A DNA stretch of 64,000 bases. It comes from Pseudomonas graminis (GTDB lineage: Bacteria; Pseudomonadota; Gammaproteobacteria; Pseudomonadales; Pseudomonadaceae). The position numbers and the translations under genes are program-made. Each line of letters opens with the position of its first letter. The first letter of the stretch is position 1. Location: contig NZ_MTSB01000011.1 of NCBI RefSeq assembly GCF_002093745.1, forward strand, positions 151,243 to 215,242, in the 5' to 3' direction. Under the pieces are notes generated by a model. The model saw nothing but the letters and a program-made list of their open reading frames with translations. It searched no databases and was not told the DNA's origin. Shown here piece after piece: positions 1 to 8,473 of the stretch.

Positions 1-1
1 C

Positions 2-1405
2 CGCACCTTTTATGACGAGATGTACGATGCTGGCGGTGTAGTCCGTCCGCATTATCGGGAGTTCGCCCGCTGGCTGGGTGATACACCTCCCGAGCTGCTG
101 GCTCAACGCAGGCGCGAAGCCGATCTGCTGTTTCACCGTGCCGGAATCACCTTCACGCTGTATGGCGATGAGCAGGGGACCGAACGGCTCATTCCTTTCG
201 ATACCATCCCGCGCAGCATTCCGGCCAGCGAGTGGCGGGTTGTCGAGCGTGGTTGTATTCAGCGCGTCAAGGCGCTGAACATGTTTCTGGCGGACCTGTA
301 TCACGACCAGCGCATCATCAAAGCGGGGATCATTCCTGCCGAGCAAGTGCTTGCCAACGAACAGTATCAGCTGGCCATGCAGGGCCTGAACCTGCACCGT
401 GATCTGTATTCGCATATTTCTGGCGTCGACCTGGTGCGCGACGGTGACGGCACGTATTACGTGCTGGAAGACAACCTGCGAACCCCGAGCGGCGTGAGCT
501 ACATGCTGGAAGATCGCAAGATGATGATGCGATTGTTTCCGGAGCTGTTTTCGGCGCAGCGCATTGCGCCCATCGATCACTACCCGAATCTGCTGCTCGA
601 CACCCTCAAGAGTTCAAGCCATCTGGACAACCCCAGTGTTGTGGTCCTGACGCCCGGACGCTTCAACAGCGCGTTTTTCGAGCATGCGTTTCTGGCTCGC
701 GAGATGGGTGTCGAGCTGGTGGAAGGTGCCGATCTGTTTGTCCGTGATGACCGGGTGTTCATGCGCACCACTGATGGCCCGAAGGCTGTCGATGTGATCT
801 ACCGTCGCCTGGACGATGCGTTTCTTGATCCGCTGGCGTTCAACCCTGATTCGATGCTGGGCGTTCCCGGCCTGCTGGCGGCTTACCGTTCCGGCAATGT
901 CGTGCTGGCCAACGCCATCGGTACTGGCGTCGCCGACGATAAATCGGTTTATCCGTACGTCACTGACATGATTCGTTTCTACCTGGACGAGGAGCCGATT
1001 CTCAAGAACGTACCGACCTGGCAGTGCCGCAAGCCGGAAGAGCTGTCGCATGTGCTGGCCAATCTGGGCGACCTGGTGGTCAAGGAAACCCAAGGCTCCG
1101 GCGGTTACGGCATGCTGGTCGGCCCCGCAGCGACGGCCGCCGAGATCGAAGCCTTTCGGGCGCGTCTCAAGGCCAAGCCGCACGCCTACATTGCCCAGCC
1201 CACGTTGTGCCTGTCGACCTGTCCGACGTTTGTCGAGAACGGCATCGCCCCGCGACATATCGATTTGCGCCCCTTTGTGCTGTCCGGTCGTGAAACCCGC
1301 GTCGTGCCTGGCGGGCTTACCCGAGTGGCCTTGCGTGAAGGTTCGCTGGTGGTGAATTCGTCTCAGGGTGGCGGTACCAAAGACACCTGGGTGGTCGAGG
1401 ATTAA
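2..1405 (+). CDS. Circularly permuted ATP-grasp protein (5' end outside window)
   Basis: The reading frame is open from the first full codon at position 2 (R-T-F-Y-D-E before the first ATG at 20), so the true start lies upstream of the window and the gene is partial. The 467 visible residues are near full length for the circularly permuted ATP-grasp type 2 family (DUF404/DUF407), including a Gly-rich nucleotide-binding stretch KETQGSGGYGML. Members ligate a carboxylate to an amine using ATP; the substrate is unknown. It is followed after 12 bases by an alpha-E protein and then a transglutaminase-like protein, the usual three-gene partnership in proteobacteria, thought to work together on an unidentified peptide or protein modification. 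Family assignment is confident; function is not known. Confidence 0.93.
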   Translation, partial: RTFYDEMYDAGGVVRPHYREFARWLGDTPPELLAQRRREADLLFHRAGITFTLYGDEQGTERLIPFDTIPRSIPASEWRVVERGCIQRVKALNMFLADLYHDQRIIKAGIIPAEQVLANEQYQLAMQGLNLHRDLYSHISGVDLVRDGDGTYYVLEDNLRTPSGVSYMLEDRKMMMRLFPELFSAQRIAPIDHYPNLLLDTLKSSSHLDNPSVVVLTPGRFNSAFFEHAFLAREMGVELVEGADLFVRDDRVFMRTTDGPKAVDVIYRRLDDAFLDPLAFNPDSMLGVPGLLAAYRSGNVVLANAIGTGVADDKSVYPYVTDMIRFYLDEEPILKNVPTWQCRKPEELSHVLANLGDLVVKETQGSGGYGMLVGPAATAAEIEAFRARLKAKPHAYIAQPTLCLSTCPTFVENGIAPRHIDLRPFVLSGRETRVVPGGLTRVALREGSLVVNSSQGGGTKDTWVVED

Positions 1406-1417
1406 GGATGCCTGCCA

Positions 1418-2377
1418 ATGTTAAGTAGAACTGCCTCGGATCTTTTCTGGATGTCGCGTTACCTGGAGCGAGCGGAGAACCTCGCCCGAATGCTGGACGT
1501 GAGCTATTCGCTGTCGTTGATGCCGCAGGACGGGCGCGGCGACGGGCTGGATGAAATCGCCATGCCCTTGCTGATCACCGGAACGCTGGAAACCTACATC
1601 GAGCGTCATGGTGAATTGCATGCCGAACGCATGCTGCATTTTTTCGCGCTCGACGCGACCAACCCGGCCAGCATCTACAGCTGCCTGGGGGCCGCACGGG
1701 CCAGCGCACACGCGGTGCGCGGCCGTATTACTGCAGACATGTGGGAGAACATCAACTCCACCTGGCTGGAAATCCGTGGCATCGCCCAACAGGGGCTGAC
1801 CCGTTACGGCATGAGCCGCTTCTGCGAGTGGGTCAAAGAGCGTTCGCACCTGTTTCGCGGTGCAACCTACGGCACCATCATGCGCAATGACGCTTTCCGT
1901 TTCATTCGTCTGGGAACATTCATCGAGCGCGCCGACAACACCATGCGCATGCTCGATGCGCGCTATGAAATGCTTGAGTTGCGTGGTCCCCAGGCCAATG
2001 CGGCGGCGGACAACTCGGCAGCGGGTTACTACCAGTGGAGCGCCTTGTTGCGCGCACTGTCGTCGTTCGAGGCCTACACCGAAGTCTATCGCGATGCACC
2101 GGGCGCACGTCAGGTGGCGGAGCTGCTGCTGTTGCGTGCCGACATTCCACGTTCGTTGCGCGCCTGTCTGGAAGAAATGGACGTCATTCTGGCCAGCTTG
2201 CCCGGCGTCAATGGTCGACCTGCGCAGCGCATGGCGGCCGAGATGGACGCAAGATTGCGCTACACCAGCATCGACGAGATCCTGGATGAAGGCCTGCATG
2301 AGTGGTTGAACGAATTCATTCCAATGCTGGCCCAACTGGGTGATGCGATTCATATTTCGTATCTGGAGGCTGCATGA
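1418..2377 (+). CDS. Alpha-E domain protein
   Basis: A 319-residue, mostly alpha-helical protein of the alpha-E (DUF403) family, with the typical N-terminus LSRTASDLFWMSRYLERAEN and a second ERADNTMRM stretch near residue 170. No catalytic residues are known for the family. The ATG has an AAGGATG ribosome-binding site nine bases upstream. It lies 12 bases after the ATP-grasp gene and its stop overlaps the start of the transglutaminase gene by four bases (ATGA at 2374-2377), so the three are translated as one operon. The alpha-E family co-occurs so consistently with the ATP-grasp partner that it is assumed to be a subunit or substrate-binding partner; that is inference from context. Confidence 0.93.
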   Translation: MLSRTASDLFWMSRYLERAENLARMLDVSYSLSLMPQDGRGDGLDEIAMPLLITGTLETYIERHGELHAERMLHFFALDATNPASIYSCLGAARASAHAVRGRITADMWENINSTWLEIRGIAQQGLTRYGMSRFCEWVKERSHLFRGATYGTIMRNDAFRFIRLGTFIERADNTMRMLDARYEMLELRGPQANAAADNSAAGYYQWSALLRALSSFEAYTEVYRDAPGARQVAELLLLRADIPRSLRACLEEMDVILASLPGVNGRPAQRMAAEMDARLRYTSIDEILDEGLHEWLNEFIPMLAQLGDAIHISYLEAA

Positions 2378-3204
2378 GACTCTCTATAAGCCACGAAACC
2401 ACCTACCACTACGATGATCAGGTGCGTTCCAGCATCCAGTATCTGCGCCTGACGCCCCACGACAGCGAACGTCAGCAAGTGCTCAGCTGGCAATTGACGC
2501 TGCCTCGCCCGGTGCGCGCGCAGATCGATCCGTTCGGCAATATTCTGCACGTTCTGAGCCTTGAGGAACCTCACAAGGCGATCATCATCGGAGCGCGCGG
2601 TCAGGTCGAGATCGACGAGACCCGTGAGGCCGAGCGTGAAAGTCAGTCGGCGTTGCCGTTTTTGCGCGTCACTCGCCTGACCGAGCCGGATGAAGCCATT
2701 CGCAGTTTTGCAGCAACGGAATGTCGCAAGCGTGCTGATCGCACGGCGTTGATTGACCTGATGCACGCGCTCAATCAGCACATGACATACACCCAGGGTT
2801 CAACGGAAGTCGACACCAGTGCCGCCCAGGCGTTTGCCGGACGCTCCGGCGTCTGTCAGGACCACACTCATGCGTTTCTGGCCTGCGCCCGCAGCCTTGG
2901 GGTGCCTGCACGTTACGTGTCCGGTTACCTGTGCAGCGAAGACAGCGAACACCTGTCCAGCCATGCCTGGGCCGAGGCGTGGATCGATGACGCCTGGTAC
3001 AGCTTCGACGTGACTAACCAGTTGGCCATTCCCGAGCGTCATCTAAAGCTGGCGGTCGGGCTGGATTATCTGGATGCCTGCCCGGTACGCGGAATGCGCC
3101 GTGGCGGAGGGTCTGAGCAGATGCATGCCAAGGTGGTGGTTTCGCCCATGACCGGCACGCCAAAGGTGAAAACCCGAGTGCAGGTTCAGGCGCAGCATCA
3201 ATAA
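2374..3204 (+). CDS. Transglutaminase-like cysteine protease family protein
   Basis: A 276-residue protein with an N-terminal beta-rich bacterial transglutaminase-like domain (starts MRLSISHETTYHYDD) followed by a transglutaminase-like core. The expected catalytic triad is visible: Cys in GRSGVCQDHTHAFLACAR, His in SSHAWAEAW and Asp in WYSFDVTN. Proteins of this type act as cysteine peptidases or acyl transferases. The start overlaps the alpha-E stop by four bases, pointing to translational coupling, and the gene closes the three-gene ATP-grasp/alpha-E/transglutaminase operon. No signal peptide is seen, so a cytoplasmic site is likely. The substrate is unknown. Confidence 0.93.
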   Translation: MRLSISHETTYHYDDQVRSSIQYLRLTPHDSERQQVLSWQLTLPRPVRAQIDPFGNILHVLSLEEPHKAIIIGARGQVEIDETREAERESQSALPFLRVTRLTEPDEAIRSFAATECRKRADRTALIDLMHALNQHMTYTQGSTEVDTSAAQAFAGRSGVCQDHTHAFLACARSLGVPARYVSGYLCSEDSEHLSSHAWAEAWIDDAWYSFDVTNQLAIPERHLKLAVGLDYLDACPVRGMRRGGGSEQMHAKVVVSPMTGTPKVKTRVQVQAQHQ

Positions 3205-3267
3205 TGTTCAAGCCGTGACTACGAGTTGACCGGGCAGGTGGCCGGGGCGTGATAACCCGGCCGCCCG

Positions 3268-3639
3268 TTATTCCGCGGGGTCATCAGTGATGTCATAAAG
3301 CGCATTGTGCAGTTCTTCGTAATTGCCGCCATTGATGACGCTGAAGTAGCCTGCGGCCCTGAGCTTTTCCTGAGCCTTGTCGGCTTTACTGTCCGTACTG
3401 CTGAAGATGACGAACACCGCATTGCGGTCATTCAGCACCTGCTTCATCTGATTGACCAGCCGTCTCTCGTCAACCCGTACGGCGTTCAGGACCGTGCCTG
3501 CCTCGTAGTCGGTCTGACTGCGAACATCCATCGCCAGTTTGCCTTCCTTCAATGCCGTTACGGCCGCAGCCTGATCCACGACTCCCGCCTGAGCGGCCAC
3601 ACTGCCGACAAGCGCAAAAACCGCAATCCATTGGCGCAT
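3268..3639 (-). CDS. Secreted rhodanese-like domain protein without catalytic Cys
   Basis: A 123-residue protein with a clear signal peptide (MRQWIAVFALVGSVAAQAG) and a single rhodanese fold (LAMDVRSQTDYEAGTV near residue 36, then RNAVFVIFSSTDSKADKAQ). In active single-domain sulfurtransferases such as GlpE and PspE a cysteine sits at the start of the loop after the fourth strand; here that loop reads IFSSTDSKA, with no cysteine anywhere in the mature part. It is therefore probably a non-catalytic periplasmic binding protein. It is a single gene, opposite to the upstream operon. Fold assignment is good; the role is unknown. Confidence 0.85.
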   Translation of the reverse strand: MRQWIAVFALVGSVAAQAGVVDQAAAVTALKEGKLAMDVRSQTDYEAGTVLNAVRVDERRLVNQMKQVLNDRNAVFVIFSSTDSKADKAQEKLRAAGYFSVINGGNYEELHNALYDITDDPAE

Positions 3640-3706
3640 ACACCTACCTCCCTCGATACGAGTGGAAATAGTGGCACAGTTGCCTGTGGTCCGAAAGCGT
3701 GCCGAC

Positions 3707-3808
3707 TCAGCCGAACAGCCTATTCAGATTGGGCACGATCAACAGCAGGGCGGTGGTGAAAAGTATGAGCCCTGCCTGACGTACTTTGGAGTGTTTGAAC
3801 TTGAACAT
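3707..3808 (-). CDS. Small single-pass membrane protein (33 aa)
   Basis: A short frame on the minus strand reads MFKFKHSKVRQAGLILFTTA then LLLIVPNLNRLFG and stop: a basic N-terminus of about ten residues followed by one hydrophobic helix, a layout typical of bacterial small membrane proteins. An AAAGGCGG ribosome-binding site lies about six bases before the ATG. It is divergent from the amidotransferase at 4246. I know of no function. The hydrophobic helix, positive-inside N-terminus and ribosome-binding site argue that it is real; it could still be chance, and conservation of the frame in related genomes would decide. Confidence 0.5.
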   Translation of the reverse strand: MFKFKHSKVRQAGLILFTTALLLIVPNLNRLFG

Positions 3809-4245
3809 GGCTGACCGCCTTTTGTTGTTATTCCTGAGCGACAGAAGCACGTCGAATTCCACAGCGGGTATTCGTCGGCTGGCAAGGTGTACGTTGAACA
3901 GGCAGGCCCGGTCAAATGACCGCTGACCCTGGCGCTGAATGGATTCTGCGCCGGTCCTGTTACAACACTAACCATAGAGCTCAGACATCGGCTGGTTTAG
4001 ATCTGTTAGGCATGTGCGCGCAAAAAATTTGATCTTAGTGTTATTAACTAATCGGGTTCGGCACGCTCAGGCCCTTGCTAGACACTTCAAGCAGAACCGT
4101 AAGACCTCTACCGTTCGTCTGAGTCAGACATTTCGTACAGCGGCCAAACGCCCGGTACAGGCGCGCTCACTGCTTGATTTGATCAAGCCTTCAAGGCAGG
4201 CTCTGCCGTGCGCTCTTGCCTCATCACTGTTTCAGGGTCTCATTT
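3809..4245. other. Intergenic region, no gene seen
   Basis: About 440 bases between the 33-residue membrane protein and the amidotransferase. The middle (about 4015-4060) is AT-rich, including a TTATTAACTAAT stretch that could hold a promoter. The possible frame at 4014-4271 has no codon bias or recognisable product and overlaps the amidotransferase start, so I do not call it. No strong hairpin or repeat was noticed. Confidence 0.4.
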
Positions 4246-4971
4246 ATGTCGTTACGCATCTGTATTCTTGAAACCGATAACCTTCGTCCTGAACTGGTCG
4301 AGCAGTATCACGGGTACGGACGGATGTTCGAACGGCTGTTTGCCCGCCAACCGATTGCTGCCGAGTTATCGGTATACAACGTGGTACAGGGAATCTATCC
4401 ACCCGAGAACGAACGATTCGATGCCTACCTGGTGACCGGCAGCAAAGCCGATTCGTTTGGCACCGATCCGTGGATTCAAGTCTTGAAGGCGTATTTACTG
4501 GCGCTTTATCAGCGTGGCGAAAAGCTGCTGGGGATTTGTTTCGGCCACCAGTTGCTGGCCTTGCTGCTGGGCGGCAAGACCGAGCGTGCCGCACAAGGCT
4601 GGGGCGTCGGTATCCATCACTACCAGTTGGGAACCGCCAGACCGTGGATGACACCGGTCATGGACACGCTCACGCTGCTGATCAGTCATCAGGATCAGGT
4701 CACCGCGCTGCCCGAGCAAGCGACGGTCATTGCCTCCAGCGAGTTCTGTCCTTTTGCGGCCTATCACATCAATGATCAGGTGCTGTGTTTCCAGGGGCAC
4801 CCGGAGTTCATTCACGAATTCTCACGCAGCTTGCTGGACCTTCGTCAGGAGGCGCTGGGCGAGCAGGTTTATCAGCAGGGTGTCGCCAGCCTGGACCATG
4901 ATCACCACGGCGCTACCGTTGCGGAGTGGATGATGCGTTTCGTGGCGCACAAACCGGAAGGCCGGGCCTGA
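4246..4971 (+). CDS. Class I glutamine amidotransferase
   Basis: A 241-residue stand-alone class I glutamine amidotransferase. The nucleophile elbow GICFGHQLLALLLGG carries the catalytic Cys, and the His of the triad is in CFQGHPEF near residue 180. It hydrolyses glutamine to deliver ammonia, or acts as a gamma-glutamyl hydrolase like PuuD/YfeJ-type proteins; the acceptor is not shown by context. The ATG at 4246 (MSLRICILETDNLRPELV) is chosen over an upstream ATG at 4216, because homologues begin at the first beta strand and an AGGG motif lies about eight bases upstream. It is transcribed towards the convergent corA gene. Confidence 0.9.
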   Translation: MSLRICILETDNLRPELVEQYHGYGRMFERLFARQPIAAELSVYNVVQGIYPPENERFDAYLVTGSKADSFGTDPWIQVLKAYLLALYQRGEKLLGICFGHQLLALLLGGKTERAAQGWGVGIHHYQLGTARPWMTPVMDTLTLLISHQDQVTALPEQATVIASSEFCPFAAYHINDQVLCFQGHPEFIHEFSRSLLDLRQEALGEQVYQQGVASLDHDHHGATVAEWMMRFVAHKPEGRA

Positions 4972-5005
4972 TCCGAGCGCCATTTCCGGGCGACCGGCAC
5001 TGGCG

Positions 5006-5977
5006 CTACAGCCATCCCGACCTTTTGAAGCTGGCGAACAGCGCTGCACAGCCACCAAAGATCACGCCCAGCACAATGAAGTAACCGTAGTGCCAGGTGA
5101 GTTCCGGCATGTTCTCGAAGTTCATGCCGTAGATGCCGGCAATCGCCGTCGGGAAGGCCAGGATCGCAGCCCAGCCGGCAAATTTACGCTGCACGATGCT
5201 CTGTCGCGACGACTCCAGCAGCAGGCCGATTTCAATGGTCTGGCTGGCGATATCGCACAGATTGCCCAGGTCTTCCATCTGCCGTTTGACGTGAATTTCG
5301 ACATCGCGGAAGTAGGGCCGCATGTTTTTGTCGATGAACGGGAAGCTGAGACGCTGCAATTCCTCGCCCACTTCCACCATCGGAGCCACGTAGCGACGCA
5401 TTCGCAGCAGGTCGCGGCGCAGGGCGTGAATGTGCTGGATGTCGGATTCGCGCAATGAACCGCCGATCACGCTCTGTTCCAGCAGTTCGAGTTCGGTGTG
5501 GATGGCCTCGGTGACCGGCTGGTAGTTCTCGGTCACGAAATCCAGCAGGGCGTACAGCACGAAGTCTTCGCCGTGCTCCAGCAACAGCGGCCGCGCTTCG
5601 CAACGCTGACGCACCAGCCCGTAAGACTTGGAGTGGCCATTGCGCGACGTGATGATGTAGCCCTTGCCGGCAAAGATATGGGTTTCGATGAACAGTAGCT
5701 TGCCGTTGTCGCGCACGGGGGCGTAGGTCACGATGAACAGTGCGTCGCCGAAGGTTTCGAGCTTCGGACGGCTATGAACCTCCATGGCATCTTCCAGGGC
5801 CAGTTCATGGAGATTGAACTGCGCCTTGAGACTGGTCAGCTCATCAGCGCTGGGTTGTTCCAGCCCGATCCAGACGAAGTGTTCGGGTTTGGCGGCCCAG
5901 GCGGCGCCTTCTTCGAGGGTAATGTCGCGTACTTTCTTGCCTTTGCTGTACACAGCTGCTGCAACAACTCGACCCAT
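5006..5977 (-). CDS. corA: CorA-family divalent metal ion transporter
   Basis: A 323-residue inner-membrane magnesium/cobalt channel of the CorA (2-TM-GxN) family. A long cytoplasmic N-terminal domain ends in the stalk helix and two C-terminal transmembrane segments (about residues 265-283 and 296-315). The signature GMNFENMPEL sits at the end of TM1 and contains the GMN selectivity motif. The C-terminus is basic (FKRSGWL), as usual for CorA. Length matches the family. Pseudomonads carry several CorA paralogues, so the exact ion and the gene symbol are less certain than the family. Single gene, convergent with the amidotransferase. Confidence 0.93.
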   Translation of the reverse strand: MGRVVAAAVYSKGKKVRDITLEEGAAWAAKPEHFVWIGLEQPSADELTSLKAQFNLHELALEDAMEVHSRPKLETFGDALFIVTYAPVRDNGKLLFIETHIFAGKGYIITSRNGHSKSYGLVRQRCEARPLLLEHGEDFVLYALLDFVTENYQPVTEAIHTELELLEQSVIGGSLRESDIQHIHALRRDLLRMRRYVAPMVEVGEELQRLSFPFIDKNMRPYFRDVEIHVKRQMEDLGNLCDIASQTIEIGLLLESSRQSIVQRKFAGWAAILAFPTAIAGIYGMNFENMPELTWHYGYFIVLGVIFGGCAALFASFKRSGWL

Positions 5978-6065
5978 GGTGCTATCACTTCTTCAATATG
6001 TCAGTGGCGCAAAGGTTCATGCGCGGTTGCTGATCAGATTGATCAAATGCGGATGAGTTCGCCGG

Positions 6066-6089
6066 TAAAGAAAAGCCCGCGTATGCGGG
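6066..6089 (-). terminator. Rho-independent terminator of the crotonase gene
   Basis: Read on the minus strand, a GCCCGC/GCGGGC stem with a four-base loop is followed by a TTTTCTTT tract, 14 bases past the crotonase stop. The stem is perfect over six pairs with possible extension. Confidence 0.75.
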
Positions 6090-6102
6090 CCGGAGTTGCG
6101 TA

Positions 6103-6792
6103 TCAAAGCATGTGCTGGCGGTCCTGTTCAATGGCGGCTTCAAGCGTGTCGAGCAGGGCTTTTCTGACCTTGAGCTTGGTCTTCTTGTGGGCGTTCATGT
6201 TGATCTTCTTGAACTGGGCTGCGACCGCCAGCGCGGCGCCTTTCAGCTCTTCGACGCTGACCACCTTGTCCAGAAAGCCTGCAGCCATCGCACCCTCGGG
6301 ATCAAACATCTCGGCGTTGATCACCGAGCGATTGAAGGCGGACTTGCGCAGGCGGTCACGCGCCAGTTCGATACCGGCGTGGTGCATGGTCATGCCGATC
6401 TGTACTTCGTTAAGCCCGATGCTGAACGGCCCCGCGACCCCGATTCGGTAATCGGCGGACAGCAGCAAAAAAGCGCCTTTGGCAACGGCATGGCCGGGGC
6501 AGGCGACGATGATCGGGAAGGGGTGTGACAGCATTCGCCGTGCCAGCGTCGAGCCTTGGGCAACCAGGTTGATAGCGGCTTCGGCGCTCGACGTCATGAC
6601 CTTAAGGTCATAGCCACCCGAGAGAATACCGGGCTGGCCGGTCAGGATGACGATTGCCCGGTCCTTTTCCGCCTGATCCAGTGCGGCATTGAACGCAACG
6701 ATCACGTCCGGGGAAATGGCATTGACCTTGCCGTTGTTCAGGGTCAGCGTGGCGACACCGTCGTCCAGATGGTACGAGACCAGATCACTCAT
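6103..6792 (-). CDS. Crotonase/enoyl-CoA hydratase family protein
   Basis: A 229-residue crotonase-fold protein. The oxyanion-hole segments are visible as ILSGGYDLKVM (about residue 56) and GHAVAKGAFLLLSADYRIG (about residue 99). It is shorter than typical enoyl-CoA hydratases (about 255-260 residues). Neither of the two acidic residues of true hydratases is evident: the segment FSIGLNEVQIGMTMHHAGIE has one Glu only. It may therefore be an isomerase, thioesterase or another CoA-ester enzyme. The N-terminus MSDLVSYHLDDGVATLTLNN is typical of the family. Single gene with its own terminator; substrate not predictable. Confidence 0.88.
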   Translation of the reverse strand: MSDLVSYHLDDGVATLTLNNGKVNAISPDVIVAFNAALDQAEKDRAIVILTGQPGILSGGYDLKVMTSSAEAAINLVAQGSTLARRMLSHPFPIIVACPGHAVAKGAFLLLSADYRIGVAGPFSIGLNEVQIGMTMHHAGIELARDRLRKSAFNRSVINAEMFDPEGAMAAGFLDKVVSVEELKGAALAVAAQFKKINMNAHKKTKLKVRKALLDTLEAAIEQDRQHML

Positions 6793-6908
6793 GGCGTGAT
6801 TCCTTTATTGAAGTGAGCAGACGTTACTCACCCCTAAACAAGAGGTAAAGCGCTGACTGCCGGGTCACGACACAGCTTTTCCAGAAATGAGCTGTTCTGG
6901 CGCAAACA

Positions 6909-7089
6909 CCCCAGGTTCTGTACGAAAAGTCGGCGAGCGAAGGTCAGGCAAGGCAAAAACAGGCGAGGAACGGCCGGGGTCGCGCCCGACTCTACTGTTT
7001 GTAAATGAGCATTCCGATTGGACTCGCATCCGAGCCTGTTTTTAACGCAGCATCACCGAGCGCAGCCACTTTACGTACAGAGCCTAGGG
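6909..7089. repeat. MITE-like element with 22-bp terminal inverted repeats
   Basis: Positions 6909-6930 and 7068-7089 are inverted copies matching at 19 of 22 bases (core TCTGTACG(A/T)AAAGT). The arms continue inward with weaker complementarity, each containing an AAAAACAGGC block, so the 181-bp element is one long imperfect palindrome. It carries no open frame. The layout fits a miniature inverted-repeat transposable element or a bacterial palindromic repeat. No clear target-site duplication was found and I cannot name a parent transposase. Confidence 0.65.
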
Positions 7090-7090
7090 C

Positions 7091-7384
7091 TCACGGCTGG
7101 ATATCATTCAGCCCGCAATACTCTTCCCACTCCATGCCCAGCGCTTCTGCGACCTGAGTGTGAGCCTCCAGGCGCATGCTTTTCAATTGCTCTGGCGATT
7201 CGGCAATCAATTCCAGCGCCAGCTCCCAAGGCTCGATGCCCTGACTCTCGGCTTCGTCCTCAAACGCCCATTGCACCTGCTGTTTTTGTTCCTTAGCGCT
7301 CAACACGCTGATTTCATCCTTCAGGGTCGGATGGGTCGCGAGGTATTTCGCCAGCGCAGCCTCGTTCCACTCAAGTGTGTTCAT
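7091..7384 (-). CDS. Small acidic protein, DUF6388-like
   Basis: A 97-residue acidic helical protein beginning MNTLEWNEAALAKYLATHPT. I choose the ATG at 7384 because the upstream in-frame extension to 7438 is Pro/Arg-rich and does not resemble protein. The sequence resembles small Pseudomonas proteins annotated DUF6388, which have no known function. No membrane segment or signal is present. It is a single gene starting directly beside the MITE-like element, whose right end lies two bases beyond its stop codon, so the element abuts the 3' end. Family name is from memory, with moderate confidence. Confidence 0.7.
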   Translation of the reverse strand: MNTLEWNEAALAKYLATHPTLKDEISVLSAKEQKQQVQWAFEDEAESQGIEPWELALELIAESPEQLKSMRLEAHTQVAEALGMEWEEYCGLNDIQP

Positions 7385-7542
7385 ACCCGTTCCTCGCACT
7401 GATTGATGGCCGGGCCGCCTCCTTGGGCCGCCTGGCAAGACGGCGTGATTGTGCGGGAGGCGTTCATTGATGTCAGCACCTGAACACGATAATCGCTAGA
7501 GTGTCCGAGCATTTATCACTATCCAGTCAAGAGGACATCGAC

Positions 7543-7872
7543 ATGATCAAAGTCAGCGTGCTGTATGCGTACGAAGAGGGTGCCCGTTTTGATCACGACT
7601 ACTACCGCGACAAGCACTTGCCGCTGGTGCAGAAGCTGATGGGCAGCTATTGCAAGGGCTACAGCGTCGACAGAGGCATAGGCGGTGCGACACCCGGTTC
7701 GGATCCGCGGTACATCGCCATGTGCCACATCTACAGCGACTCCATCGAGGACTTCGAAGCCGGGATGGGGCCACACTCTAAGCAGATCAATGGCGACATC
7801 ATTAACTACACCGATCTGATTCCCGAGATGCTGATCAGTGAAGTGCGCGCCGATGTCAAAACCGCGGGGTAG
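7543..7872 (+). CDS. EthD-family protein
   Basis: A 109-residue dimeric ferredoxin-like (EthD/ABM) protein. MIKVSVLYAYEEGARFDHDY followed by YRDKHLPLVQKLMG has the family's conserved HDYYxxKHLPL region. The ATG at 7543 is preceded by a strong AAGAGGA ribosome-binding site, so the longer frame from 7501 is not used. EthD proteins accompany ring-cleavage and ether-degradation enzymes in some bacteria, but this stand-alone form is common in pseudomonads with no assigned substrate. Confidence 0.85.
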   Translation: MIKVSVLYAYEEGARFDHDYYRDKHLPLVQKLMGSYCKGYSVDRGIGGATPGSDPRYIAMCHIYSDSIEDFEAGMGPHSKQINGDIINYTDLIPEMLISEVRADVKTAG

Positions 7873-7895
7873 GTGGCGGCACTTCTCGCCGGATC

Positions 7896-8318
7896 TTATC
7901 GAGCGGCTGCCTGACGAGCCGCATCTTTCTTCGACGACGTGCCGCCCGATGGGTCAAAGCACTGGCTGTTGAAGAGGGGGCTGCGGCATTGCGACGGGAC
8001 GCTGGGCGGCGGTGGACGGTTTCGCTGATACGCCTTGTAGCGTTCCGTCTCGATCACCGTCACATGGGCACGGCTGCTGACTCTCAGATATTCGGTGGCT
8101 TTGAGGTTGGTCTTGTGAACATAGTCCAGAGGCTCTCCCTCACGCAGAATCGGCGGCGGGCCACCCCGTTGCGGGTCGCTTTGGGCATTGCTTTCACAGG
8201 GGAGCGAGGCAAAGCTCACTTTCCCGTCGGGCGATGTGCATTTGAATATTTCACTGTGCGCGGCGCTGGCACCGAACAGGGTGGCCAGCGCCATTATCAG
8301 GGTTGAAAGCCTTTTCAT
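7896..8318 (-). CDS. DUF4124-domain exported protein
   Basis: A 140-residue protein with a signal peptide (MKRLSTLIMALATLFGASAA) followed directly by a DUF4124 domain: EIFKCTSPDGKVSFASLPCE has the family's typical two-cysteine layout. The C-terminal half is polar with a RPPPPSVPSQC proline stretch and two more cysteines, then a basic low-complexity tail. The periplasm is the likely site; function is unknown. The start at 8318 has the only plausible signal peptide; the longer frame to 8645 runs through non-coding sequence and the small gene on the other strand. Confidence 0.82.
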   Translation of the reverse strand: MKRLSTLIMALATLFGASAAHSEIFKCTSPDGKVSFASLPCESNAQSDPQRGGPPPILREGEPLDYVHKTNLKATEYLRVSSRAHVTVIETERYKAYQRNRPPPPSVPSQCRSPLFNSQCFDPSGGTSSKKDAARQAAAR

Positions 8319-8473
8319 GAGTCTCTCCGTGAATGGCGCAAGGCTACCATTTGGCGTTGAGCGCCGCCATATCAGCGCACAACGCCACTGAGCGCCGTTC
8401 GTCAGTCGCATCGCACGGCGTTGCCGATTCGTTCTCTGAATATCAGGTTCTGAATTTAACAGTGGAGGCGCAT

